Assembly: GCA_900770845.1 (NCBI GenBank)
Contig: CAAGLS010000148.1
Coordinates: 1 to 7,198, forward strand
Length of the DNA stretch: 7,198 bases
Direction of reading: 5' to 3'
Source: an uncultured Prevotella sp.
Lineage (GTDB): Bacteria > Bacteroidota > Bacteroidia > Bacteroidales > Bacteroidaceae
In this document: positions 6,794-7,198 of the stretch, in pieces
Numbering within the stretch: position 1 is the first letter of the stretch
How the letters are laid out: the number at the start of each line of letters is the position of its first letter
Translations under genes and position numbers: made by a program
The notes under the pieces: model-generated
Databases searched by the model: none
The model's input: only the letters and a program-made list of their open reading frames with translations
What the model was told of the DNA's origin: nothing

Positions 6794-6982
6794 AAACAAA
6801 ATATTGTCTTTTCCACGGGTATCGTGTCTGCGGAAGAGTTGGTGCCCAAGGCTGTGAGATAGGCCGGTAGCATATTGAAGAGCAGGCAGAAAGGATTGCA
6901 CCGAACGATACTGCCTGCTATGATTGAAAAGTCTCTCTTAGTGCAAAGCTTCGGCAAATATTTCGATCATGCAAATCATTGA
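6775..6982. repeat. Possible decayed coding fragment or dispersed repeat
   Basis: On the plus strand, frame 6779-6982 reads like protein (STGIVSAEELVPKAVR, then one TAG at 6860-6862, then AGSILKSRQKGLHRTILP and VQSFGKYFDHANH) before a TGA at 6980. On the minus strand a 60-codon frame (6957-6775, TTG start) is fully open. Neither has a normal start with leader signals, and the plus frame is broken by the stop. The pattern resembles short hypothetical frames that I recall recurring between genes in Prevotella-like genomes, but I cannot verify that. A non-coding explanation remains possible. Confidence 0.28.
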
Positions 6983-7115
6983 CTTAATATTCATCTAAGG
7001 ACAGTGTTCCGGTAGGTCTTTAAAGGCGAAGAGGCCTTCCTTTCCTGACTTTAGCAATGCGTCACCCAAATCTCCTACATGTCAAATAAAGGGTAAGCGT
7101 CTCGGCATTACCGTA

Positions 7116-7146
7116 TTTTAGCCTCGCTTAAAAGTCTGTACCTTTG
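7116..7146 (+). promoter_or_regulatory. Bacteroidetes-type promoter for the right-edge gene
   Basis: TACCTTTG (7139-7146) matches the -7 consensus TAnnTTTG exactly. TTTT (7116-7119) lies 19 bp upstream as a near -33 element. Transcription would start about 7 bases after the -7 box, leaving only a very short leader (about 10-15 bases) before the ATG at 7162 or 7168. Confidence 0.55.
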
Positions 7147-7161
7147 CGCGCACAAATTATT

Positions 7162-7198
7162 ATGAATATGGCAAGCAAAGACAAGTACAAGAGTCTCC
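7162..7198 (+). CDS. Start of an unidentified gene (partial, cut by the right edge)
   Basis: ATG at 7162 opens a frame reading MNMASKDKYKSL up to the window end; a second in-frame ATG at 7168 is an equally possible start. It is supported by the strong -7 box just upstream and by the A/T-rich leader. It is divergent from the esterase operon. Twelve residues are too few to name the product. The lack of a hydrophobic N-terminus suggests a cytoplasmic protein. Confidence 0.5.
   Translation, partial: MNMASKDKYKSL

Larger units (their letters stand above)
6653..7161. other. Intergenic control region between divergent genes
   Basis: About 510 bp with no convincing intact gene. From left to right it holds the leader and promoter of the esterase operon (minus), the 21-bp-period repeat array, a stretch of about 200 bp open in a frame on each strand (6775-6982), a featureless A/T-rich part with a weak AAGGC/GCCTT hairpin (7023-7038), and the plus-strand promoter of the right-edge gene. 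Confidence 0.6.

Noticed and set aside
7023..7038. AAGGC/GCCTT hairpin as a terminator
   Set aside because: Only five base pairs, no T-run, and no gene ends nearby on either strand.

Overview
The window looks like a Bacteroidales chromosome, most likely from a Prevotella-type gut or oral lineage. The evidence is Bacteroidetes-style promoters (-7 element TAnnTTTG), A/T-rich leaders without Shine-Dalgarno sequences, a large outer-membrane beta-barrel protein, and a LytS/LytTR-type two-component pair. The lineage is inferred from style; no rRNA or marker gene is present.

All five complete genes lie on the minus strand and read right to left: secreted alpha/beta-hydrolase esterase 1 (6652-5582), its paralogue esterase 2 (5574-4546), a TonB-dependent-receptor-like outer-membrane barrel protein (4523-2061), a membrane histidine kinase of the LytS/YehU type (1937-939), and a REC-LytTR response regulator (914-126). 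Gaps inside the first three genes are 7 and 22 bp, and the kinase-regulator gap is 24 bp, so these are transcription units. The kinase has its own candidate promoter (-7 box 1997-2004) followed by a perfect 9-bp leader hairpin, so kinase-regulator may be expressed separately as well as by read-through.

The 510-bp intergenic region on the right (6653-7161) carries a minus-strand promoter for the esterase operon (-7 box 6692-6699). Upstream of it are three direct repeats spaced exactly 21 bp (6743-6793) that fit the published LytTR-binding consensus. This suggests that the regulator encoded at the far end of the locus controls the esterase/outer-membrane operon. The same region holds a stretch open in both strands (6775-6982) that looks like a decayed or repeated element. 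It also holds a plus-strand promoter (7116-7146) for a gene whose first 12 codons are visible at the right edge.

At the left edge (1-129, minus strand) the sequence reads like the 5' part of domain I of a group II intron, in the same orientation as the genes. Its apparent 5' splice site falls on the last sense codon and stop codon of the response regulator, so the intron seems to supply the regulator's stop codon.

Working model (inference): an envelope signal is sensed by a kinase with short extracytoplasmic loops and passed to the LytTR regulator. The regulator then drives production of two exported ester hydrolases and one outer-membrane barrel protein. The substrate cannot be read from the sequence.
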